Below are positions 55,806 to 64,000 of a stretch of DNA of 64,000 nt, piece after piece. Within the stretch, counting starts at the first letter, position 1; every line of letters starts with the position of its first letter. Source of the DNA: Bidens hawaiensis (taxonomy: Eukaryota > Streptophyta > Magnoliopsida > Asterales > Asteraceae); contig JAIQDT010004232.1 of NCBI GenBank assembly GCA_021521415.1, positions 62,001-126,000 on the forward strand, in the 5' to 3' direction. The notes below the pieces were generated by a model, which was not told the DNA's origin, did not search any database, and worked only from the letters and a program-made list of their open reading frames with translations. A program made the position numbers and the translations under genes.

Positions 55806-56274
55806 TGTTGGTACATGGATGTCAGTAGTTCATAGTCTAGCGTTTGTAATCGAGTCTGTAATGTAATTGTGTTTAAGTTTATCTTTATGTATGTAAGCGA
55901 AGTTGTCAACAAGTTCGCTTAGGCGAACTTGTTGAACACGCGAAGTTGTTGACAAGCTCGCCTAGGCGAACTTGTTCAACGAGCGAAGTTCTTGACAACT
56001 TCGCCTGAGGCGAAGTTGTCGTGTATTTAAGTAACCTACGGGTTACTGTTTAAGTGTTGGTTTTTCGAGAGTTTGTTTTTGAGTTCGTGATAGTGTGTGA
56101 TCATTTCACGTGTCAAGTGTCTGTAATAGACGTGGTTCGAGTTATAATATAACGTGGTTTCGTTTGTATCGTGTGTTCGTGTTTTACGTATTCTACGCTC
56201 GTAACTACCTACGCAGGGATTCCGCACCTGCGCAGATAGCGATATCCCGTGTAAGATCCATCCAGGAACCTACA
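55806..56274 (+). repeat. 3' LTR of the inner copia element
   Basis: 469 bp. Compared with the 5' LTR it differs at five sites: GCGAAG for GCAAAG, AAGCTCG for AAGTTCG, TTGTCGTG for TTGTCATG, and CCATCCAGG for CCGTCCGGG (two sites). The T-to-C change breaks the 24-bp palindrome here. Confidence 0.95.
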
Positions 56275-58408
56275 CTATTCAATTGACTATAAAGAAGAAG
56301 AGATCGTGGAAAAACTTCTTGATGCTCTCCCACCGAAATGGGAGATGTACACTGTCTTGATGAGAGAAGATAAAGAGTTTGCCAACATTGACTTAAAAAA
56401 AGCAGTCAATAAACTACGAACTTTTGAACTTAACATGGTTCGAAAAGAGACATCAACTGATCAGGTTCAGGATCCGGGAATGTATGGTGCGAAAGTTAAT
56501 TCAAGTTCAAGTTCGAAGTCAGAATCATCTGCTTACTACTCAAAGGGAGACTCGAGCTCTAACTCAACTCATGATGGTCATGTAACTCTCAACATGGATG
56601 GTGATGTGTGTTTCGTAGCTGGTGGAACAAATGCTTCTAAACCTCAAGCAACAAAGGGTAGTATTTCCTCAAGTGTTCCGAACAACAACTACTCTCAGAT
56701 GCCCATGAGTGTTAAATCTGCTAAACAACAGTTTGCTCTCTATGCATCTTTCATTGCTTCTTACGAAAATTACATTAAAGGTAAAATCGTTGACCCTGAA
56801 ACTTTAGACGAAGACTATGATCAGATCGATGCTGATGATCTGGAGGAGATGGATCTGTAGTGGCAGATGGCGATGATAGTAAGAAGAGTCAAAAGGTTTA
56901 TGAAGAAAACTGGTAGAAAGTTTGTTGGCGAAAGACCAGGGTTTGATAAGTCAAAGGTTCGGTGTTATAACTGTCAACAGAATGGACACTTTGCTAAAGA
57001 ATGCACAAATGAACGAGTAGAACGTAGTCAGAACAGGCCAACACAACCGAATGGGGGAAGTAACGAGAATAGGGCGATGATATCCAGACAGAACGGGGAA
57101 TACAATTGGAATCTGCAAGTTGAGGAAGTGTTCGAACAGGCCAACTTGGTTAACATCGAAACTGAAGGAAAAAACAGAGAGACAATAGAAGATTAAGCTT
57201 ATATGGCAGAGGTGAATGATCAGCTCTCTGAGGTAAGTTCTAAACTCCCTTGTACGAAATGTGAAAATCTGTCTGAACAATTGAAAACAATAACTGATCA
57301 GTTTGTTAGTTTGGATGCTCAATTTAAAACAGTAAAAGAAGATCATTATTACACTAAAACTAGAGAAAACAGTTACACGGTAAAAATAAAAGCTAGTGAG
57401 AAAGATATCAGAAGTCTTAAAGCCAGTCTAGCTGAAAAAATACAAGTAATTGATCTTAGCTATGAAGTGTTAGAAGAGAAAACCAAACTAATTGCTGAAA
57501 GGGATAAACAGATAGCTGATTACCCGGTGAAAGTGGTGGAACTAAACAGAAAGCTTGAGCAATTTAGAAATTCCTCCACAATACTTGATCACCTCGTAAG
57601 TGATCAACGTTCCCCAGTTAAAAGGGGAGGAATTGGATATTCTGAAGTTCCACCACCTTATAATCATTACTATACTTATGATCCTAGTAATCAGAAATCC
57701 GTTGATGTTGAAATTGGTCAGACAGTTCCTGTTAAAGTTACGATTAAAGATCCAGAAGTTAGTAAAAGCGAAACGAGTAAGCCTGTTTCGAATGTTAAGA
57801 TTTCTGTTCCTAGTTCTGTCTCATCAAATTCGGACAAGACATCCGAGTCTAGTGAGACAAAAGAAGAGGCAGTGTTACTAAAACGTGGAGAGGAACATAA
57901 ACCAACTAAAAAGAATTCTCCACTAAACCCGTATGTCCCACCATATGTTAGACAAACGGGCAGTAATGCAACCTCAACATCTAAAACAACTATTGAGACG
58001 AAAGTTGAACACAGGAGTTGTTTCAGATGCAATCAAATAGGACACCTGATTGCTGATTGCCCTCTGAATCAGAGATTCAGAGGTATGAGGCCTTCGAAAA
58101 CTGAGAATAGAGCTAACAGTAATTACTATAATGGTAAGAATGCAAACTCATCAAAGTTCAGATATTGGACTAATCCAGGTTTTCAAAGAAATCGATCTCA
58201 GTTTTTCCCTGTTAACAACCAAATCATTAGTTATAATTCATTTAATTCACGAAGGTTTGGATGGCCTCATAGTCAATCTACAAGAAGGTATCCTTTTAGG
58301 ATTTACAGAAATCATTCTAATACTAACTTTGGACAGCCAAAGTACGGGATGCCTTTTAACAGATTTAATCGACCCAAGACCAATAGGTCTTAGGTCCCCA
58401 GATTTTAA
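56275..58408 (+). pseudogene. Outer copia gag, 3' part
   Basis: Continues the gag interrupted at 43882, starting with the duplicated CTATT. It contains the end of the UBN2 core (KLLDALPPKWEMYTVLMRED), the first knuckle CYNCQQNGHFAKEC (about 56962-57003), the coiled coil (about 57290-57560) and the second knuckle CFRCNQIGHLIADC (about 58020-58062). In-frame stops are TAG at 56858-56860, TAA at 57194-57196 and TAG at 58391-58393; the natural boundary stop is TAA 58406-58408. The domain order is the same as in the inner copy, so the breaks are secondary. Confidence 0.9.
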
Positions 58409-58426
58409 TCCTTTACTTTAATCGTG

Positions 58427-60062
58427 CAGGAACAGTTGAACAGGGCTGCAAACAATCTATGGGTTGTGGATAGCGGCTGTTCCCGACACATGACGGGTAA
58501 CAAGAATTTGTTACACGAATGGAAACCTGTTCAGGGAGGTAGAGTAAGTTTTGCTGGAGAGAGTGGTGGTTGAATTACTGGAATGGGGACGGTGACAAAT
58601 GGTAAAATGAAGCTAGAAAAGGTGAATTTCGTTGAAGAGCTGAAGCATAATTTGCTGAGTGTGTCTCAGATCTGTGACAAAGATTACACTGTGCACTTTA
58701 CCAAAATTGAAGCGATTGTACTGTATCCTGGTTTCAAGATACCAGAGGCATGGATAGTAATGAAGGCTCCAAGGGAAAATAATACCTATGTTATGGACAT
58801 GAGGTCGACTGAGATGGCAACAGAAGAATCATGTCTTCTGTCAAAGCAACTGAATCGGAGTCCGAGTTATGGCATCGAAGAATGGGGCATATACATCTTC
58901 GAAAAATGAACTACATTGTCAAGAATGGGCTGGTGCTGGTGTTCCCTTGAAAAATTTCAACTTTGAAGACCAATGTCTATCGTGCAAGAAGGGAAAGCAA
59001 CACAAGAAATCTCATCACGCCAAGAAGGTTAATTCAATAGTCAGTACGCTAGACCTACTTCACATAGATCTCTTCGGTCCCGTGAATGTAAAAAGCCTAG
59101 GTGGAACATCATACTTCTTGGTGATAACTGATGATTTCTCTCGATATTCTTGGGTATATTTCCTGAAGACAAAGGATGAAACGGTTTAGTTGGTAATTAA
59201 CTTGATTACCAAGGTTGAGAATATTATGGGGAGAAAGGTTAAATACATCAGGAGTGACAATGGGACAGAGTTCAAAAACTATCAGATGGAGATATTCTGC
59301 TTACTGAAAGGGATAGACCACCAGTACAGCGCTCCGTATACTCCGCAACAAAATGGGGTGGCTGAGAGGAAGAACAGAACTCTAATTGAAGGAGCCAGAA
59401 CCATGCTGGCTGATTCTAAACTTCCTGTGGTGTTCTGGGCTGAAGCTGTTGCAACAGCCTGTTATATCCTTAATCGAGTTTTAACTATTAAAAGATTGAA
59501 TAAAACATGTTATGAACTTATGCATGGTAGAAAGCCTAACTTGAATGGTCTCGAACCATTCGGGTCCCCGTGTTCGATATTAAAGACGAACTCAAAATTT
59601 GGTGAGATAGCCGACGAAGGTATTTTAGTCGGATATGTTGTTGGGACACCCAACAGACGAGTCTTTAATCTATCGACCAGCAAGGTTGAGGTGGTGTGTA
59701 ACACTGACATCACAAGTTACAAATCACCAAAACCAAGCACGGGACCCGCTGGGGCTTTCGACTATGATAAGCTTTTTAAATCTTTTAATTTGCCTTACTT
59801 GGATTGTGCAGAAGTTGATGAGAGAATAGCTACGAAGATTCTTTATGATGAGGAAGAAAGTGTTGTGCAACGACCGCAGTACGATGAATGTCAACCTTCC
59901 TCATCAAATGTTGTTGATACCCCTGCTGCCTCTACAAAAGAGGAATTCTTCAATCCTTTTCACTCTTAACAACAATCACCCATTGATGAACTATATTCAA
60001 ACCTGGAAGACAATCTGCAAGTCAGTTCGGTTCTGACTACAAGTGTTCACAAAAATCACCCT
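58427..60062 (+). pseudogene. Outer copia protease and integrase, broken
   Basis: Starts after the boundary stop with QEQLNRAANNLW and the protease motif [16 protein letters not shown] at 58571-58573 follows. One-base losses near 58842 and near 58938 each shift the frame. A TAG at 59187-59189 and a TAA near 59968 interrupt the integrase. The integrase core residues are still readable: Asp in LLHIDLFGPV, Asp in IRSDNGTEF, Glu in [10 protein letters not shown]. Non-functional. Confidence 0.92.
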
Positions 60063-61730
60063 TTGGAGAACGTGATAGGTGATATGTCCGACAGTGTACA
60101 AACAAGACGAAGCTTGAATGAGCACACTTGTGTTTACACAAGCATTAAAGATACAGGCATCATTAACGAATGCTTGTACACCTGCTTCATCAGTCAGATT
60201 GAACCAAAGAACTATCAAATGGCTCTCAAGGACAGCTCGTGGGTCGAAGCCATGCAAGAAGAGTTAGCCGAGTTCAAGAAGATGGAGGTATGGAATTTGG
60301 TTGCAAAACCGAAGAATGTGCAAGCGATTGGCACCAAATGGGTTTTCAAATGTAAGAGAGATGAGAAAGGAATAATCATAAGGAACAAGGCAAGGCTGGT
60401 TGTAAAAGGTTTTAATCAGCAAAAGGGGATCGACTACAATGAAGTGTTTGCGCCCGTGGCAAGATTGGAAGCGATTCGACTGTTTTTGGCATTTGCTGCA
60501 CACAAGGAGATGAAGGTGTTCCAATTAGACGTGAAAAGTGCATTTCTTAACGGTAAAGTCGATGAGGTTGTGTACATTGAGCAGCCTCCGGGTTTTCCTG
60601 ACCCAGACTTTCCCGATCACGTGTACAAGCTAAGTAAAGCGCTATATGGGCTACATCAGGCCCCTCGTGCCTTGTATGCAACTCTATCCGATTACTTGCT
60701 TCAGAATGAGTTTGAAAGGGGAAAGATCGATAGCACACTGTTCGTGAAGAGAAAAGGAAGAGACCTTCTTCTGGTTCAAGTCTACGTGGACGACATCATC
60801 TTTGCTGCGTCAAAAGTCGCCATGTGTCAGGAGTTTGAAGCCGTCATGAAAAAGAGGTTTGAAATGAGTGCTATGGGTGAACTAACTTTCTTTTTAGGAT
60901 TGCAGGTTGATCAGAAGAAAGATGGGATGTTCATTCATCAGACTAAATATGTCCAAGACGTTCTCAAACGCTTCAAGATGGAGGACAACACTCCATTTGA
61001 TACTCCAGTTTGTGTCAACCATAAATTGGGTGCTGATTCAGACAGTGATGCAGACGTGGACCCCACCCAATATCGGGCAATAATAGGTTCTTTAATGTAT
61101 TTAACTGCATCTAGACCTGATATTATGTTTGCAGTTTGTCTTTGTGCTTGTTTTCAGGCAAACCCAAAGGAATCTCACATGAAAGGTGTGAAGAGGATAT
61201 TGCGTTATCTCAAAGGCAAGTCTAAGCTAGGGTTGTGGTACACGAAAGGGGGAGACTTGGAGTTAGTCGCCTACACGGATTCTGATTATGGAGGATGCAA
61301 TCAGAATCGGAAGTCGACAACAGGTGGATGTCAGTTTCTTGGAGGCAGATTAGTGTCATGGCAGTGCAAGAAGCAGACCTCAGTCGCCATTTTTACCTGT
61401 GAAGCAGAATACATAGCAGCATCGAACTGCTGCTCCCAGGTTCTTTGGATACAACAGCAATTGCGCGATTACGGTCTGAATTTCACTCATACTCCTATTT
61501 GCATAGATAACACTGCTGCTATCTCAGTAACTAACAATCTCGTAAAGCATAGCAAAACTAAACACATTGACATCCGTCATCATTTTATACGGGATTGTGC
61601 TGAGAAGAAATTGATAGTGCTCGAAAAGGTTGATTCGTTAGCTAATTTCGCTGATTTGTTTACTAAAGCGTTTGACAAAACTCGTTTTCAAAACCTTGTT
61701 GAGCTAAATGGGATGATCAATCCCGAGTAA
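60063..61730 (+). pseudogene. Outer copia reverse transcriptase and RNase H, open segment
   Basis: 555 codons without a stop. Reverse transcriptase has [36 protein letters not shown] (usually W before Y in the sister copy) and the YVDD box near 60783-60794. RNase H has AYTDSDYGG and CEAEYIAAS, ending in NGMINPE at 61730. The ATG at 60063 is an internal Met and not a natural start. Because protease and integrase upstream are broken in the same polyprotein, this segment is unlikely to be made in its native form. Confidence 0.92.
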
Positions 61731-63087
61731 CCGTGTTTTTCGTTTTTACTTAAAAAAAAACGTCACTATCGCTTAGAATTATGTCGGTTGCTTCAGTTTG
61801 AAAGACATATCTTCGGTTATGTTTGGTCCTCATTTCTACCTGTAGAGTATGAGGATAGCCGTTAACCAGATGACTGAAAGTGACCGGGGCGGTTTATGAT
61901 GTGTTTTTATTCTTTCGCTGAAAATTAGTCGTTCATACTTAGTTAGAAGGACACATACTCGTATGTGGTCGGTCCAGCTGATCCATTGGATCTTCAGGAT
62001 AGCCGTTTACCTGAAGACTTTGACTTGATCGGGGCGATAGAAGTTAAATTTTTTTTAATTGGGAGATGAAATAATTTTTCAAGTCTACTACTTTGTAAGA
62101 AGTGAATATACAATGTTTAAAAGAAAATTGATCCAACCTTGGAAAGTGATGGACAAACTGATTCTGTGTGCTTAACTAGTGAAGTTATTAGGCCTAAAAG
62201 ACTTTAGAACAGTCATTGTATGTCATGGTAGCTTTTTATGATGCGTAAAAGTAGAAGTGATACTAACTAAAGCGATTACCCAGTCATACACGAGCCCGTG
62301 AGGTGTTCTGATTCCCGAGGAGATGGTGTGTCAAGAAACTGCAGTGATCCAGATTCGGGACTTGCAGTAGTTTACTTGAAGCTGTGTAAATCTTATTATT
62401 TAAAAAAAAATTATTTAAGCCTTCTAAAGCTTATAATGTAATACTTATCAATCATGAGGCAAGAAAGAGAACGGGAAGAAGAGTCTAAAGATCGAAGAGT
62501 ACTTACTATTTAATCAGACACTACGGGTCGAGGTCAACTCGGGGTGACTTGGGGAAAGCCAAATAAGCTTTGAGAATAGATAGGAGGCATCACAATCTCT
62601 GATGTGTTACCCATTTAAGTTTTAAGCTTAATTGAACCTAACTCGTATCACAGAAGCGATGAAAACCATACTAAGTTATTTACCTACTTACAACCTGTCT
62701 CTTTATGTCATAATACAGCTGAACATGGATCTATGTGACAGTCACTTAATTAGTATGATTCATGTTCGGATCTTTTCTAAAACATGTTGGTCCCCGTCAA
62801 GACTGAAATTTGATCCCGTGTACTTTATTTCTAAAATTTATTCTACTTATGTCGTTTTATGATTTTATACCTGGTTACTTGGTAGTTGATCGTAACATTT
62901 TACTCTTTAAAGGAAGTTTTAAAAGTTAATTGCAAAATGTTCAAAGTATGAGGGTTTGTTTTGTAAAGTTTAATATAGGCGAAGTTGTTTAAACAGGCGA
63001 ACTTATAGGATAGGCGAAGTTGTTTAAACAGGCAAAGTTATGTTATAGGCGAAGTTAACCCTAACTTCGCCTGTATAACTTTGACCC

Positions 63088-63094
63088 TATATAA
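63088..63094 (+). promoter_or_regulatory. Candidate internal promoter TATA box (outer copy)
   Basis: CCCTATATAAAG, 684 bp before the ATG of the third ORF, aligned with 52230-52236 of the inner copy. Confidence 0.5.
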
Positions 63095-63233
63095 AGATAT
63101 TTTTGGTCAAACTCTTCATTATTTTCATAAACCAGCGAAGTTAGCTTTTTAACCATCAAGCGAAGTTAACTGTGAATCAATCTTTGTTATTTTCTCTCAA
63201 TTTCAATCCACGTTAAAGGTGTGTAGAGTCAGG

Positions 63234-63769
63234 GTAACGTATAATTCGCGTCGATCATTTATTTAGAGGTCGTTTTGGTCCGTCTTAGGACCCCGTTCAT
63301 TCAAACCCGCAACACCCGATTTTCAAACTAGTTTTTACGTGGTCGTAATCATCTTGATCGTTTTGATATCCATAAAATCATGTGTTTATGAGTCCACAAT
63401 CATCAAATTCTCCAAATCTCACCTCGATTTGTCTCTAAACTGTTGCCGCTTCAGATTCAGGCGAAGTTGCAGTTTAGGCGAAGTTATCCTTAACTTCGCC
63501 TAACGCTTAACTTCGCCTGTTGATTTAATTGTTTAATAGAATAAGAGGCGAAGTTGTGGTTAGGCGAAGTTATCATCAACTTCGCCTAGCCCTTAACTTA
63601 TTTCTAATTAACTGTTATCAGGCAAAGTTAAAGTTAAGGCGAAGTTGTTTCCAACTTCACCCCACCCCTAACTTCGCCTATACAGTATAAATCATAACTT
63701 CGCTCATGGTAATAGGCGAAGTTGTGATTTGCTTCGACGTTTTTCTAACTTAGACCGTTTATGTTGCAG
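63234..63769 (+). other. Candidate 5'-UTR intron of the third ORF (outer copy)
   Basis: Donor AGG|GTAACG, branch word CTAAC at 63745-63749, acceptor GTTGCAG at 63769. The layout is the same as in the inner copy. Confidence 0.45.
63476..63725 (+). repeat. AGGCGAAGTT...AACTTCGCCT hairpins (outer spacer)
   Basis: Perfect 10-bp stems at 63476-63485 with 63492-63501 and at 63562-63571 with 63578-63587, plus further copies. Same location relative to the ATG as in the inner copy, but the loop and flanking sequences differ. Confidence 0.92.
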
Positions 63770-63771
63770 AT

Positions 63772-64000
63772 ATGGCAGCTGTAGCGGGAGCCGGTGGTGC
63801 TGGTGGTGACGAAGGAGGAGATAACAATCGGCAGTTTTTCCCGGGGCATAACATGTACATAACTTTGGACCCGGATGCGAGCGGTGTTGATGAATTCCGC
63901 GAAATCTTCACGTTTCTTATCCGCTCGCGTATCGTCCACGCTATTACTACAACACTGCCTATCTCTTTGCCAAACATCGAAGATTTCTGGCAGACAGTTG
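63772..64000 (+). CDS. Third ORF of the outer copia element, 5' part
   Basis: Begins MAAVAGAGGAGGDEGGDNNR and is open to the window edge (76 codons). It matches the start of the inner third ORF: ITLDPDA, FLIRSRIVHAITTTLPISLP, IEDFWQTV. Most differences between the copies in this stretch are silent or conservative, which is weak evidence of past selection on the protein. The minus-strand open frames over it are shadows. The rest lies beyond 64000, so intactness is unknown. Confidence 0.75.
   Translation, partial: MAAVAGAGGAGGDEGGDNNRQFFPGHNMYITLDPDASGVDEFREIFTFLIRSRIVHAITTTLPISLPNIEDFWQTV

Larger units (their letters stand above)
43883..56274 (+). mobile_element. Inner Ty1/copia (Sirevirus-like) element, nearly intact
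   Basis: 12,392 bp, inserted in the gag of a related copy. LTRs of 469 bp each (43883-44351 and 55806-56274) differ at only five positions, all transitions. A perfect 5-bp target duplication CTATT lies at 43878-43882 and 56275-56279. In order: LTR, Met-tRNA primer site, repeat-rich leader, gag (unbroken), stop, pol, 2.1-kb spacer, third ORF, polypurine tract, LTR. Apart from the gag-pol boundary stops I see two internal nonsense codons, TAA at 49990-49992 in pol and TAG at 53461-53463 in the third ORF. The element therefore appears dead, but only recently. Confidence 0.96.
61731..63771 (+). other. Spacer between pol and the third ORF (outer copy)
   Basis: 2.0 kb, block-wise similar to 50809-52941. 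No credible gene. Holds the repeat fields at 62975-63170 and 63455-63725 and the TATA, donor and acceptor candidates. Confidence 0.75.
42486..64000 (+). mobile_element. Outer Ty1/copia (Sirevirus-like) element, runs off the window
   Basis: The 5' LTR (42486-42886) is followed by a Met-tRNA primer site, gag, pol and the start of the third ORF at 63772. Its gag is split after 43882 by the 12.4-kb element 43883-56274; the reading resumes at 56275 with the duplicated CTATT. Not counting the insert, 9.1 kb is visible. The domain order protease, integrase, reverse transcriptase, RNase H is diagnostic of Ty1/copia. The large gag, the stop between gag and pol and the extra downstream ORF match the Sirevirus (SIRE/Maximus) design; that lineage call is inferred. 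Multiple stops and two small deletions make it inactive. The 3' LTR lies beyond 64000. Confidence 0.9.

Noticed and set aside
63745..63977. Minus-strand open frames opposite the start of the outer third ORF
   Set aside because: Shadow frames of the plus-strand ORF, which aligns with the inner copy.

Overview
The window reads as nuclear intergenic DNA of a flowering plant, almost certainly a eudicot. The plant signals are initiator-Met-tRNA primer sites next to LTRs, hAT, PIF/Harbinger and Helitron elements, and plant-type Ty1/copia and Ty3/gypsy polyproteins. The polyprotein and third-ORF style suggests Asteraceae to me, but that is an impression and not a search result. I find no ordinary host gene in 64 kb. 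Nearly everything recognisable is a transposable element or its debris.

Layout. (1) 488-10216: a complete but dead Ty3/gypsy retrotransposon on the minus strand, with two LTRs, TSD TTATA, PBS and PPT, and gag and pol broken by stops and frameshifts. (2) 10217-16870: a SINE-like fragment, the 3' end of a plus-strand Ty3/gypsy chromovirus (integrase tail, PPT and a 2.2-kb LTR full of GTATGTAT repeats), a 1.5-kb foldback element whose core is a higher-order CATTGTGT array, two head-to-tail non-autonomous Helitrons, and a small inverted-repeat element. (3) 16871-19974: an apparently complete hAT transposon with an unbroken 700-residue transposase and a perfect 8-bp TSD. (4) 19983-36700: AT-rich intergenic DNA holding a Tourist-like MITE, a 2.5-kb solo LTR with a perfect TSD, LTR debris, a SINE candidate and a broken PIF/Harbinger ORF1. 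(5) 36709-41252: two non-autonomous hAT elements with perfect 8-bp TSDs, one sitting inside an older hAT remnant, and a broken hAT transposase. (6) 41253-42485: a Ty3/gypsy LTR fragment, cut by the next element. (7) 42486-64000: a Ty1/copia element of Sirevirus-like design that runs off the window. Its gag is split at 43882 by a second, younger 12.4-kb copy of the same family (43883-56274, TSD CTATT).

How the parts work together. The two copia copies can be compared with each other. Both have gag with two zinc knuckles, a stop, pol (protease, integrase, reverse transcriptase, RNase H), a 2-kb non-coding spacer, and a large third ORF. Features shared by both spacers suggest the third ORF has its own transcription unit: a TATA box, a splice-donor candidate, a CTAAC branch site, and a TGCAG acceptor directly before the ATG. 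The LTRs, leaders and spacers are also packed with one short inverted-repeat motif, AGGCGAAGTT / AACTTCGCCT, which forms perfect hairpins. A close variant is arrayed in the unrelated gypsy solo LTR. The expression module and the repeat motif are the most novel-looking signals in the window.

Limits: all comparisons were made by eye. Boundaries resting on TSD plus TG...CA or TIR are firm; boundaries described as approximate are not.
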